Source: UBA11475 sp045655805 (GTDB taxonomy: Bacteria > Bacillota > Clostridia > Christensenellales > Borkfalkiaceae). Taken from it: a DNA stretch of 25,263 nucleotides. The number at the start of each line of letters is the position of its first letter. The first letter of the stretch is position 1. Position numbers and translations under genes: made by a program. The notes below the pieces were generated by a model. That model saw only the letters and a list, made by a program, of their open reading frames with translations, did no database searches and had not been told where the DNA came from. The DNA is taken from contig JAZOPZ010000006.1 of NCBI GenBank assembly GCA_045655805.1, forward strand, positions 1 to 25,263. Reading direction: 5' to 3'. Shown here in pieces: positions 1 through 5,740 of the stretch.

Positions 1-35
1 AAAAATCAACAAAATCTTCAAAAAAGCAATATTTA

Positions 36-64
36 TTGACAAAATTGCAAAAAAGTTGTATTGT
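36..64 (+). promoter_or_regulatory. Candidate promoter of the GNAT gene
   Basis: A consensus -35 box TTGACA (36-41) is followed after 17 bp by a weak -10 box TATTGT (59-64). It is the only good promoter-like pair before the gene starting at 118. An AAAGGAG element lies near 93-99, 18 nt before the ATG, longer than ideal. Confidence 0.5.
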
Positions 65-117
65 AAAAGTATCTAAAACGACTAGCCAATTAAAAGGAGC
101 GTTAAGCACAAACGATT

Positions 118-1242
118 ATGGTAACAATTAAAGAAGTTAAAAGTAAAAAAGATATAAAAAACTTTGTGGATTTTCCCTTAAAACTTTATAAGGACTGCCC
201 GAATTTCGTTCCACCTTTATACGGTGACGAAAAGGCGCTTTTTAAAAAGAATTCCGTTTACGCAGATCAAGCGGAATCGGTATTTTATTTAGCCGAAAAA
301 GACGGCAAAGTGGTTGGTAGAATCCACGGTATTTTACAACGCGTTGCAAATGAAAAATGGAATCAAAAGAGGGTTCGTTTTACCCGTTTTGACGCCATCA
401 ACGACCAAGAAGTTGCTAACGCTCTTTTTACCGCCGTTGAAAGTTGGGCAAAAGAAAAAGGTATGGAAGAAGTAGTTGGTCCATTGGGCTATTCCGACCT
501 TGATAGAGAGGGTTTACTTATCGAAGGTTTTGAACATCTTGCCACCTTTGAAGAACAATATAATTACGACTACTACCCAACCCTTATTGAAAACTTTGGT
601 TTCAAGAAAGAAATCGATTGGTTTGAACACCAACTTCGCGCGCCTGAAGTTATTGATGAAAGACTTGAACGACTTTCTAGCAAAATGATGGAAAAATACG
701 GCTTGCATTTTGGTAGCGCTAAAAACGGTTTTGACTTTGCTAAAAAATACCGTGACGAGTTTTTTAGAGTCCTTGACGAAACTTACGAGGCTATTTATCA
801 ATCCGTTCCGTTTAGCGAAAGGATGAAAGACAATCTTTTAGCAGGCTTTAAGTTTATCATCAACGTAAAATACGCCATCGTCATTTTAGATAAAAACGAA
901 AAAATGGTGGGCTTTGGTTTAGCGTTGCCATCTATTGCAAAAGCCGTACAAAAATGCAAAGGCAAGTTAACTCCTTTAGGCATAATTAGATTACTCAAAG
1001 CAATCAAACATCCGTCGGTTTTAGACCTTGCGCTTATCGGCGTAGTGCCCGAATACCAAGGCAAAGGCATTGCTACGGCGCTTATCTGTCAAATTCTTAA
1101 AATGCTTTCAGGCGACGATATCGAATACGCTGAAACAAACTTAAATCTTGAAACAAACGCAAACATCTTAAATCAATGGAAGTCTTTTGACTGCGTTAGA
1201 CATAAAAAAAGGCGCAGTTACGTTAAGTCACTTAAAGACTAA
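118..1242 (+). CDS. GNAT-family N-acetyltransferase, two-part architecture
   Basis: A 374-residue protein of the long GNAT type. The C-terminal third carries the acetyl-CoA binding signature, seen as GVVPEYQGKGIATALI (about residues 309-324), which fits the Q-x-x-G-x-G/A loop of GNAT motif A, followed by a segment rich in Asn (NLNLETNANILNQW) typical of motif B. The N-terminal part (to about residue 120) looks like a second, degenerate GNAT-like lobe with an EKDGKVVGRI strand. It probably transfers an acetyl or acyl group to a small-molecule or peptide amine in the cytoplasm; the acceptor cannot be predicted. It stands alone, with a strong terminator 58 bases downstream. No signal peptide or membrane segment is seen. 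The ATG at 118 is the only in-frame start supported by the upstream purine-rich stretch. Confidence 0.8.
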   Translation: MVTIKEVKSKKDIKNFVDFPLKLYKDCPNFVPPLYGDEKALFKKNSVYADQAESVFYLAEKDGKVVGRIHGILQRVANEKWNQKRVRFTRFDAINDQEVANALFTAVESWAKEKGMEEVVGPLGYSDLDREGLLIEGFEHLATFEEQYNYDYYPTLIENFGFKKEIDWFEHQLRAPEVIDERLERLSSKMMEKYGLHFGSAKNGFDFAKKYRDEFFRVLDETYEAIYQSVPFSERMKDNLLAGFKFIINVKYAIVILDKNEKMVGFGLALPSIAKAVQKCKGKLTPLGIIRLLKAIKHPSVLDLALIGVVPEYQGKGIATALICQILKMLSGDDIEYAETNLNLETNANILNQWKSFDCVRHKKRRSYVKSLKD

Positions 1243-1299
1243 ACTTAACTTTGGCTTAATTTTACCTGTAACGGTAGCGCCAAACTCAACCAAAAAACC

Positions 1300-1327
1300 A
1301 AAAGAGAGCGAAGTCGCTCTCTTTTTA
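1300..1327 (+). terminator. Intrinsic terminator after the GNAT gene
   Basis: A 10-bp perfect stem (AAAGAGAGCG/CGCTCTCTTT) with an AAGT loop is followed by a T-run. It also faces the 3' end of the XRE gene on the minus strand, so it may act in both directions. It belongs to a repeat that recurs at 1842-1895. Confidence 0.8.
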
Positions 1328-1351
1328 CTTATTATTAAAATGGTCTTCAAT
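1300..1351. repeat. Direct repeat copy 1 (terminator plus amidohydrolase 3' end)
   Basis: These 52 bases match 1842-1895 with one 2-base indel in the hairpin loop and one substitution (G/A). The repeat contains the terminator hairpin and the sequence that, in copy 2, encodes the last residues (EDHFNNK-stop) of the amidohydrolase on the minus strand. Here it is a detached fragment with no gene around it. Confidence 0.85.
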
Positions 1352-1359
1352 CGTACTAA

Positions 1360-1578
1360 TTATTTTTTCAAATTTAAAATATCGTCTGCTGAACAATCCA
1401 ATATAGAACACAATTTTGCAAAAGTCGCAAGAGTTGGTTGCGCCCTACCAGAAAGATATTGCGAAACCGTTGCCCTTGATACACCAATTGCGTCGGCAAT
1501 TTCACTTTTCCTTAATCCAGATTGTTCTATTTCCTTTTTCAAGTTTTCCGTTATAAGTAAGTCTAAATTTTTATCCAT
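1360..1578 (-). CDS. XRE-family HTH repressor
   Basis: A 72-residue protein that is almost entirely a Cro/CI-type helix-turn-helix. The recognition region reads IADAIGVSRATVSQYLSGRA (about residues 27-46), followed by a typical helix ending CSILDCSADDIL. No effector domain is present, so it is a minimal DNA-binding repressor. A TATAAT box ends only 6 nt before the ATG and no Shine-Dalgarno sequence is visible, so the mRNA is probably leaderless. Two near-perfect 17-bp palindromes lie between this gene and the divergent SLOG-like remnant, which suggests control of itself and of that gene. It sits in a segment bounded by direct repeats. Confidence 0.85.
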   Translation of the reverse strand: MDKNLDLLITENLKKEIEQSGLRKSEIADAIGVSRATVSQYLSGRAQPTLATFAKLCSILDCSADDILNLKK

Positions 1579-1584
1579 ATTACG

Positions 1585-1613
1585 ATTATATTAGGTATTG
1601 CCTAATATTTGCT
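1585..1613 (-). promoter_or_regulatory. Promoter of the XRE gene, probably leaderless
   Basis: TATAAT on the minus strand (1590-1585) lies 6 nt upstream of the start codon at 1578. Operator 1 fills the -35/-10 spacer. The -35 region (AGCAAA) is poor. Transcription would start at or within a base or two of the ATG. Confidence 0.55.
1590..1606. promoter_or_regulatory. XRE operator O1
   Basis: ATTAGGTATTGCCTAAT is a 17-bp palindrome with 8-bp arms, one mismatch and a central base. It lies just upstream of the XRE -10 box. Its start is 29 bp from that of O2, close to three helical turns. Confidence 0.7.
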
Positions 1614-1641
1614 TGACAATTAGGCAATGCCTAATTATATG
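1613..1641 (+). promoter_or_regulatory. Promoter toward the SLOG-like remnant
   Basis: TTGACA (1613-1618), a 17-bp spacer, and TATATG (1636-1641). The spacer is exactly operator O2, an arrangement well suited to repression by the divergent XRE protein. Confidence 0.55.
1619..1635. promoter_or_regulatory. XRE operator O2
   Basis: ATTAGGCAATGCCTAAT is a perfect palindrome (8-bp arms about a central A). It fills the spacer between the -35 and -10 boxes of the plus-strand promoter. Confidence 0.72.
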
Positions 1642-1832
1642 AAGAAAGTTATTTTTATTGTTCAAACAAGACGACCAATAAATTTAGTCATATTCGACGC
1701 AATCAAACAATGATAGATAAAAGTGATATTTGTTTATTTTACTTTGATATCAATTATGTTCCTAAAACCAAAACAAATAGTGGTACAAGAGTAGCGTATG
1801 AATACGCATTAAAAAGGGTAAAACAATATTAA
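1635..1832 (+). pseudogene. Remnant of a SLOG-like (DUF1273-type) gene
   Basis: One plus-strand frame reads HIRRNQTMIDKSDICLFYFD (encoded about 1689-1748), then NYVPKTKTNSGTRVAYEYAL, and stops at 1830-1832. The order RNQ-MID-SD-C-FYFD-NY-P then SGT-AYEYA is what I know from the C-terminal half of small SLOG-fold (DUF1273-like) proteins. A full-length member has well over 100 residues with an N-terminal nucleotide-binding motif. Here the upstream part is missing or out of frame: another frame starts MKKVIFIVQT at 1639 and stops at 1711-1713. The first in-frame ATG (1710) has no ribosome binding site. This is best read as a decayed gene that the neighbouring XRE protein once controlled. Confidence 0.55.
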
Positions 1833-1841
1833 ATATAAAAT

Positions 1842-1870
1842 AAAAGAGAGCGACAAGTCGCTCTCTTTTT
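1842..1870. terminator. Bidirectional terminator
   Basis: An AAAAGAGAGCGAC/GTCGCTCTCTTTT stem with a 2-base apex (or about 11 bp with a 4-6 base loop) is flanked by T-rich tracts on both strands. It can end the plus-strand remnant transcript and the minus-strand amidohydrolase transcript. Confidence 0.75.
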
Positions 1871-1895
1871 ACTTATTATTAAAATGATCTTCAAT
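1842..1895. repeat. Direct repeat copy 2 (terminator plus amidohydrolase 3' end)
   Basis: The functional copy. It contains the terminator hairpin and the C-terminal codons of the amidohydrolase. Compared with 1300-1351 it has two extra loop bases and one substitution. Confidence 0.85.
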
Positions 1896-2939
1896 TACGC
1901 CAAGTTCGTGTTTTTGTTTGTCGGTTAGGGCGTGTTTTTTGACTTTTTCAATTTCACTCTTAACCCAATCGTAATTTATAGGCTTTGGCTCGCCGTGTTC
2001 TTTAATCGCGTTGCCGTAGTAAATTTTATAACACTCGTCTTCGCTTAAAGCGATACCCTTTACAGGGTAGCCTTTAAAGTCAAATTCGTCGTTGGTTTCG
2101 AAAAACCTAGTTATAGTACCGTATTTCACGTTGATAAAGTTTTCTACCCAATCTCCGTCAGGTGGTAAATTTGCACAGTCAGTACCAAATTTAAACCTAT
2201 CAATATTTTCAACGATAAAAGCGCGCCACTCTGCCGAGTTTTTGGTGATGTTTTCGTACTGTTCAAGGCCTGGGCAAACGTCAAACATTGTATTTTTGTA
2301 AGAGAAAAACTCTTTTGCCTCTGCAATATTATCTGTGGTAAACCCAAAATGCGCAAGCGTAAGTCTTGAATTAGGGTGCTTTTTAAGCACGGCTAATACG
2401 TCCTTGAAAAGTTCAGCCTTTGACGGCATATCGTCGCCGACGTACCAACCGTTTTTAAGTTGAAATTCCGTCATAGCACTTTTGTCCCAAAAAGTTGCAG
2501 GGTCAGAGTTGTGTATATTAAACGGAATTTGATTTTCTTCAAGATAAGCAAACATTTTATCAAAAACTTCATCCGAAAGCATAACTTTAATCTTTTGTCT
2601 TTCAGACGGCTTGCCCTCTAAAATTTTAATTCCGTCAAAACCGTTTTCGCAATAACTTTTAATTTGATTATAAAAATCTTCAGCGTAAAGTTTTTTGTCC
2701 GATTTATCGTCAAAATTTTCATAATAAAGCCCTGCGTAAGAATACATCCCCTCACCCAAGGAATCTTTATAAAAAAGCCCTTTAAGGTTTTCTAAAATAT
2801 CGCCGTTATGATAGGTTGGAATACACAAAAAACAACCCCTTTCAATACCAGCCAAACGAAAAGTGTTCTTATATCCTTCAAGCGATTTAAGAATTTCTGT
2901 GCCCGTGTAATGATGCAAGTGATAGTCAAACTTTTTCAT
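1869..2939 (-). CDS. Metal-dependent amidohydrolase (TIM barrel, COG2159-like)
   Basis: I place the start at the ATG at 2939 (356 residues), because AAGGAGA lies 7 nt upstream; the longer in-frame ATG would be upstream of the predicted transcription start. The full amidohydrolase ligand pattern is visible: HxH at residues 7 and 9 (DYHLHH), a Lys in GIKI (105), His 143 in FNIHNSDP, His 197 in LTLAHFG and Asp 254 in FGTDCANLP. Such enzymes hydrolyse or decarboxylate small carboxylic or cyclic substrates in the cytoplasm; the substrate is not predictable. There is no signal peptide. It is monocistronic, with its own extended -10 promoter and terminator. A detached copy of its 3' end lies at 1328-1351. 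Confidence 0.8.
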   Translation of the reverse strand: MKKFDYHLHHYTGTEILKSLEGYKNTFRLAGIERGCFLCIPTYHNGDILENLKGLFYKDSLGEGMYSYAGLYYENFDDKSDKKLYAEDFYNQIKSYCENGFDGIKILEGKPSERQKIKVMLSDEVFDKMFAYLEENQIPFNIHNSDPATFWDKSAMTEFQLKNGWYVGDDMPSKAELFKDVLAVLKKHPNSRLTLAHFGFTTDNIAEAKEFFSYKNTMFDVCPGLEQYENITKNSAEWRAFIVENIDRFKFGTDCANLPPDGDWVENFINVKYGTITRFFETNDEFDFKGYPVKGIALSEDECYKIYYGNAIKEHGEPKPINYDWVKSEIEKVKKHALTDKQKHELGVIEDHFNNK

Positions 2940-2958
2940 AAAAAATCTCCTTGCAATA

Positions 2959-2986
2959 ATTATACCACCAAAAATATTCATTTCAA
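2959..2986 (-). promoter_or_regulatory. Amidohydrolase promoter with extended -10
   Basis: On the minus strand TTGAAA (2986-2981), a 16-bp spacer, then TGgTATAAT with TATAAT at 2964-2959. The predicted start is near 2952, so the leader is only about 13 nt and begins at the ribosome binding site. Confidence 0.65.
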
Positions 2987-3025
2987 GTATTTTTGCAAAA
3001 TTTTAAACAGCATTGCAAAGCAAAA

Positions 3026-3313
3026 CTACTTTGCACTATTTAACAAATCCATTATCTCATTTTTTGCATTATCTAAAATCGCACTAATTTGAATTAATAT
3101 ATTTTTTGAAAAATAGTTGCAGTTTTCAATATTATTTCTTTTTATAATAGGTCTACCTTTTTTTGAACATATAGGCTTAATAATTCCTTCTTGTATTTTA
3201 AATATTTCCTCTATTAGTTCCGCTTTTTTTAATTGCGTTGGTGCTTTTACTCCAATTTGTCTTGCATAAATCCTTAAGTCGTGAATACTCGCGTTATATA
3301 ATTTTTCTTTCAT
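3026..3313 (-). CDS. Small Rho_N-domain (SAP-like) protein
   Basis: A 95-residue basic protein. Residues 5-40 read as a Rho N-terminal/SAP-like helical domain: LYNASIHDLRIYARQIGVKA followed by LKKAELIEEI. A short KKGRP element like an AT-hook core follows at about residues 51-55, and the C-terminal 30 residues look helical. Rho_N and SAP modules bind nucleic acid, so a DNA- or RNA-binding role is likely, but no pathway can be named. It is transcribed divergently from an XRE repressor through a shared region with two operators, and its strong promoter overlaps one of them. Probably an accessory or phage-derived regulator pair; no other phage genes are nearby. Confidence 0.6.
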   Translation of the reverse strand: MKEKLYNASIHDLRIYARQIGVKAPTQLKKAELIEEIFKIQEGIIKPICSKKGRPIIKRNNIENCNYFSKNILIQISAILDNAKNEIMDLLNSAK

Positions 3314-3326
3314 ACTTTACACCCTT

Positions 3327-3341
3327 ATACACTTACTGTAT
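3327..3341. promoter_or_regulatory. XRE operator site A
   Basis: ATACA-CTTAC-TGTAT, a 5-5-5 inverted repeat in the leader of the Rho_N gene. It has the same half-sites as site B, 31 bp away. Confidence 0.6.
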
Positions 3342-3354
3342 ATTTTTATTTTTA

Positions 3355-3383
3355 ATTATACATAATGTGTATTATTAAGTCAA
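3355..3383 (-). promoter_or_regulatory. Strong promoter of the Rho_N gene
   Basis: On the minus strand TTGACT (3383-3378), a 17-bp spacer and a perfect TATAAT (3360-3355). Operator site B overlaps the spacer and the -10 box, so a bound repressor would block RNA polymerase. Confidence 0.7.
3358..3372. promoter_or_regulatory. XRE operator site B
   Basis: ATACA-TAATG-TGTAT, with half-sites identical to site A. It overlaps the Rho_N promoter and lies 22 bp before the XRE start codon. Confidence 0.6.
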
Positions 3384-3394
3384 GGTGTTTTATT

Positions 3395-3604
3395 ATGAAA
3401 GAAGAAGTAGGCAAAAGACTTTTAGAGTGTCGCAAAAGCGCAAAACTAACGCAAAAACAAGTAGCCGATATTTTAGGCGTTGCGCAACCCGTTTATCAAA
3501 GGTTTGAAAATGGAATTTTTGAGTGCAATTACGAGCAACTTGTTAAACTTGCTGAAATTTTTGACGTTTCAATAGATTATATTTTAGGCAAAGCCGATTA
3601 TTAA
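3395..3604 (+). CDS. XRE-family HTH repressor
   Basis: A 69-residue protein from the ATG at 3395, chosen because AAGGTG lies 7 nt upstream; an in-frame ATG at 3365 falls inside operator B. The helix-turn-helix is classical: LTQKQVADILGVAQPVYQRF is the core, then the usual LVKLAEIFDVSIDYILGKAD tail seen in clostridial XRE proteins. It has no dimerisation or protease-sensing domain. It is divergent from the Rho_N gene and is expected to repress it, and possibly itself, through sites A and B. A terminator follows directly. Confidence 0.9.
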   Translation: MKEEVGKRLLECRKSAKLTQKQVADILGVAQPVYQRFENGIFECNYEQLVKLAEIFDVSIDYILGKADY

Positions 3605-3630
3605 AAAAAGGACGCGTTGCGTCCTTTTTT
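3604..3630. terminator. Bidirectional terminator between XRE and LRR lipoprotein genes
   Basis: GGACGC-GTT-GCGTCC, extended by flanking A-run/T-run pairing. T6 follows on the plus strand and the A6 upstream gives a T-run on the minus strand, so it serves both converging genes. Confidence 0.85.
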
Positions 3631-4342
3631 ATGCTATAAAATTGACCGTTGCCGAGGTAAAACAATCATTACCCTCAGCAATTATAATGCTTTCAAACTC
3701 TTCTCTTGTGCCGTAAAAGTTGATTTGTCGTAAAAACTTGCATCCACTAAAAGCGTTTGGCTTTATTTCAACCAATCCAGCGTAAACGGTTATCGTTTCA
3801 ATATAACTACCAAAAAACGCGTCCTCGCCGATTTCTTTTAAGTTTCTTGATAAAACGACACAGCGCAAGCCGTAAGTTTCAGCAAAAGCGCCCCGTCTAA
3901 CAAATTCCACCGTCGGTGGGATTTTTACACTTTTAAAATAACTACCCAAAAACGCGTCCTCGCCAATGGTTTTTACGGCAAGGTTATCCTTATAGGCAGG
4001 TATTATTAAATCTATATTATGATTATACGCTGAATTTACACCAGATACAAAATAAAAAGTTTCGTCTATAAATAAGTCTAAAATTATTTCGTCGGTAGCG
4101 ATTTTTTCGCCACAACGCTCGCAATTACCATCCAAATCTGCCGTGTGCCAAAGTTCTTCTAAAACTAAAGAATATTCGTCGCCACACAAAGTACATTTGT
4201 ACAACTTTTCGCCAAATTCTTCACAAGAAGGATAAGTAATAACTTCTCCCAAATAATCGTGCGAGCAAATATCCGTCGAACACCCCAAAAGCGTACTCGC
4301 AAATATAATTATAAACGCAACGAATACGGTTGCAGTCTTCAT
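3629..4342 (-). CDS. BspA-like leucine-rich repeat lipoprotein
   Basis: A 237-residue surface lipoprotein. Residues 1-20 form a hydrophobic signal peptide ending in a lipobox, STLLGC, with the lipidated Cys at 21. Residues 22-80 hold cysteine pairs (KCTLCG and NCERCG), a small Cys-rich module common in clostridial cell-surface proteins. From about residue 120 there are LRR_5 (BspA/TpLRR) repeats, seen as IGEDAFLGSYFKSVKIP, then GAFAETYGLRCVVL, IGEDAFFGSYIETITV and IKPNAFSGCKFLRQI. Such proteins mediate adhesion or binding at the cell surface. It starts 15 bases after the isocitrate dehydrogenase stop, so the two may share a transcript, without an obvious functional link. Confidence 0.85.
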   Translation of the reverse strand: MKTATVFVAFIIIFASTLLGCSTDICSHDYLGEVITYPSCEEFGEKLYKCTLCGDEYSLVLEELWHTADLDGNCERCGEKIATDEIILDLFIDETFYFVSGVNSAYNHNIDLIIPAYKDNLAVKTIGEDAFLGSYFKSVKIPPTVEFVRRGAFAETYGLRCVVLSRNLKEIGEDAFFGSYIETITVYAGLVEIKPNAFSGCKFLRQINFYGTREEFESIIIAEGNDCFTSATVNFIA

Positions 4343-4357
4343 TAGTAAAATTAACCT

Positions 4358-5557
4358 TTAAATGTTTTGAGCGATCGCTTGTAGGAATTCCCTTGAATTA
4401 AGTTTTTGCGGAACGATACCGTCACGCTTAAAGAGTGAAACCAAATCACCTGTCATTTTGCCACTTTCAATAGTTTTAACGGTGGCTTTTTCCAACCTAT
4501 CAGCAAACGAAATAAGTTCAGGTAAATTATCTAATTCACCACGCTTTCTCAAAGCGCCTGACCAAGCGAAAATCGTTGCAACAGGATTTGTTGAAGTTTC
4601 TTCACCCTTAATATACTTGTAATAGTGACGGGTTACCGTACCGTGAGCAGCCTCGAACTCATAAATACCATCAGGTGAAACGAGAACGCTTGTCATCATA
4701 GCAAGACTACCATAAGCCGTTGCAACCATATCACTCATAACGTCGCCGTCGTAGTTCTTGCAAGCCCAAACGATACCACCTTCACTACGAACGATACGCG
4801 CAACCACGTCGTCGATTAAGGTATACATATATTCGATACCTGCATTTTGGAATTTTTCCTTATATTCATTTTCATAAATTTCGGCAAAAATCGCTTTGAA
4901 GTTGCCGTCGTAAACTTTACTGATAGTATCTTTAGTAGAGAACCAAAGTGGCAATTTTAAGTCGAGCGCGTAGTTAAAGCAAGCCCTTGCAAACGACTTA
5001 ATCGACTTGTCGGTATTATGCATAGCCATCACTACGCCGTCACCTTTAAAATCAAATACTTCTTTAACGGTTTTATTGCCGTTACGGTCGGTAAAAACGA
5101 GTTCTGCCTTACCGTCGCCAGCAAGTCCGTCAACAGCCTTGTAAATATCGCCGTAAGCGTGACGCGCTATAACGATAGGCTTTTTCCAAGTAGGAATATA
5201 CGGCGTGATACCGTCGACTAAAATAGGGGCTCTAAAAACAGTACCGTCGAGCATTGCTCTAATCGTCCCGTTAGGACTTTTCCACATCTTTTTGAGTGAA
5301 TATTCTTCCACCCTTTGAGCGTTTGGCGTAATAGTTGCACACTTTACTGCAACGCCGTATTTTTTTGTAGCGTTAGCCGAATCAACGGTAACTTGGTCGT
5401 CGGTTTTATCTCTTTCAGGCAATCCCAAGTCGTAATATTCGGTTTTAAGTTCAACGAAAGGTTCAATTAAAATTTCCTTAATCCATTTCCATAAAATTCT
5501 GGTCATTTCATCGCCATCCATTTCGACGATAGGCGTAACCATTTTAATTTTTTTCAT
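4358..5557 (-). CDS. icd: NADP-dependent isocitrate dehydrogenase, eukaryote-like type
   Basis: A 399-residue enzyme converting isocitrate to 2-oxoglutarate with NADP+ in the TCA cycle or glutamate supply. The start at 5557 is chosen because ACGGAGA lies just upstream; a further in-frame ATG overlaps the -35 box and is not transcribed. N-terminal PIVEMDGDEMTRILW, the substrate loop KSPNGTIRAMLDGTVFR and the C-terminal AAHGTVTRHYYKY are hallmarks of the homodimeric IDH1/IDH2-like subfamily found in eukaryotes and some bacteria, rather than the E. coli Icd type. The length fits that subfamily (about 400-415). It is not next to citrate synthase or aconitase genes. Its promoter carries a perfect palindrome in the spacer. 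Confidence 0.93.
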   Translation of the reverse strand: MKKIKMVTPIVEMDGDEMTRILWKWIKEILIEPFVELKTEYYDLGLPERDKTDDQVTVDSANATKKYGVAVKCATITPNAQRVEEYSLKKMWKSPNGTIRAMLDGTVFRAPILVDGITPYIPTWKKPIVIARHAYGDIYKAVDGLAGDGKAELVFTDRNGNKTVKEVFDFKGDGVVMAMHNTDKSIKSFARACFNYALDLKLPLWFSTKDTISKVYDGNFKAIFAEIYENEYKEKFQNAGIEYMYTLIDDVVARIVRSEGGIVWACKNYDGDVMSDMVATAYGSLAMMTSVLVSPDGIYEFEAAHGTVTRHYYKYIKGEETSTNPVATIFAWSGALRKRGELDNLPELISFADRLEKATVKTIESGKMTGDLVSLFKRDGIVPQKLNSREFLQAIAQNI

Positions 5558-5588
5558 AAAAAATCTCCGTAAAATCAATCTGTAACTA

Positions 5589-5617
5589 ATTTTAGCATAT
5601 ACTATGCTTTTTTTCAA
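5589..5617 (-). promoter_or_regulatory. icd promoter with palindromic spacer
   Basis: On the minus strand TTGAAA (5617-5612), a 17-bp spacer and TAAAAT (5594-5589). The spacer region contains the palindrome AGCATA-GTA-TATGCT (5594-5608, perfect 6-bp arms), placed where a repressor would occlude the promoter. Confidence 0.65.
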
Positions 5618-5702
5618 CAGTTTTTTTGCAGATTATTAACTATTACTGTTAAGTTCGTGAATTTGTTAAACATTATTAAACTTGTGATTTTTTTATTTGA
5701 TA

Positions 5703-5732
5703 TTGACACCCCTATGTATTTGATGTTATAAT
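5703..5732 (+). promoter_or_regulatory. Promoter of the AraC regulator, leaderless
   Basis: Consensus TTGACA (5703-5708), an 18-bp spacer and TATAAT (5727-5732). Only 8 bases (TTAGTAGT) separate the -10 box from the ATG at 5741, with no Shine-Dalgarno motif, so the transcript probably begins at or within three bases of the start codon. Confidence 0.7.
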
Positions 5733-5740
5733 TTAGTAGT

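Noticed and set aside
2940..2981. N-terminal extension of the amidohydrolase (start at 2981)
   Set aside because: It overlaps the predicted promoter. The ATG at 2939 has AAGGAGA at good spacing and begins directly at the metal-binding HxH strand.
3013..3035. Terminator at the 3' end of the Rho_N gene (TGCAAAG/CTTTGCA stem)
   Set aside because: The stem is short and AT-rich, overlaps the stop codon and has no adjacent T-run on the minus strand; evidence is too weak for a feature.
1360..3604. Prophage remnant based on the two XRE genes and the Rho_N protein
   Set aside because: No integrase, structural, lysis or replication genes are seen; the genes are better described as small accessory modules.
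5558..5617. N-terminal extension of isocitrate dehydrogenase (start at 5617)
   Set aside because: The upstream ATG lies inside the -35 box of the predicted promoter and lacks a ribosome binding site; the ATG at 5557 has GGAG and gives the normal family N-terminus.
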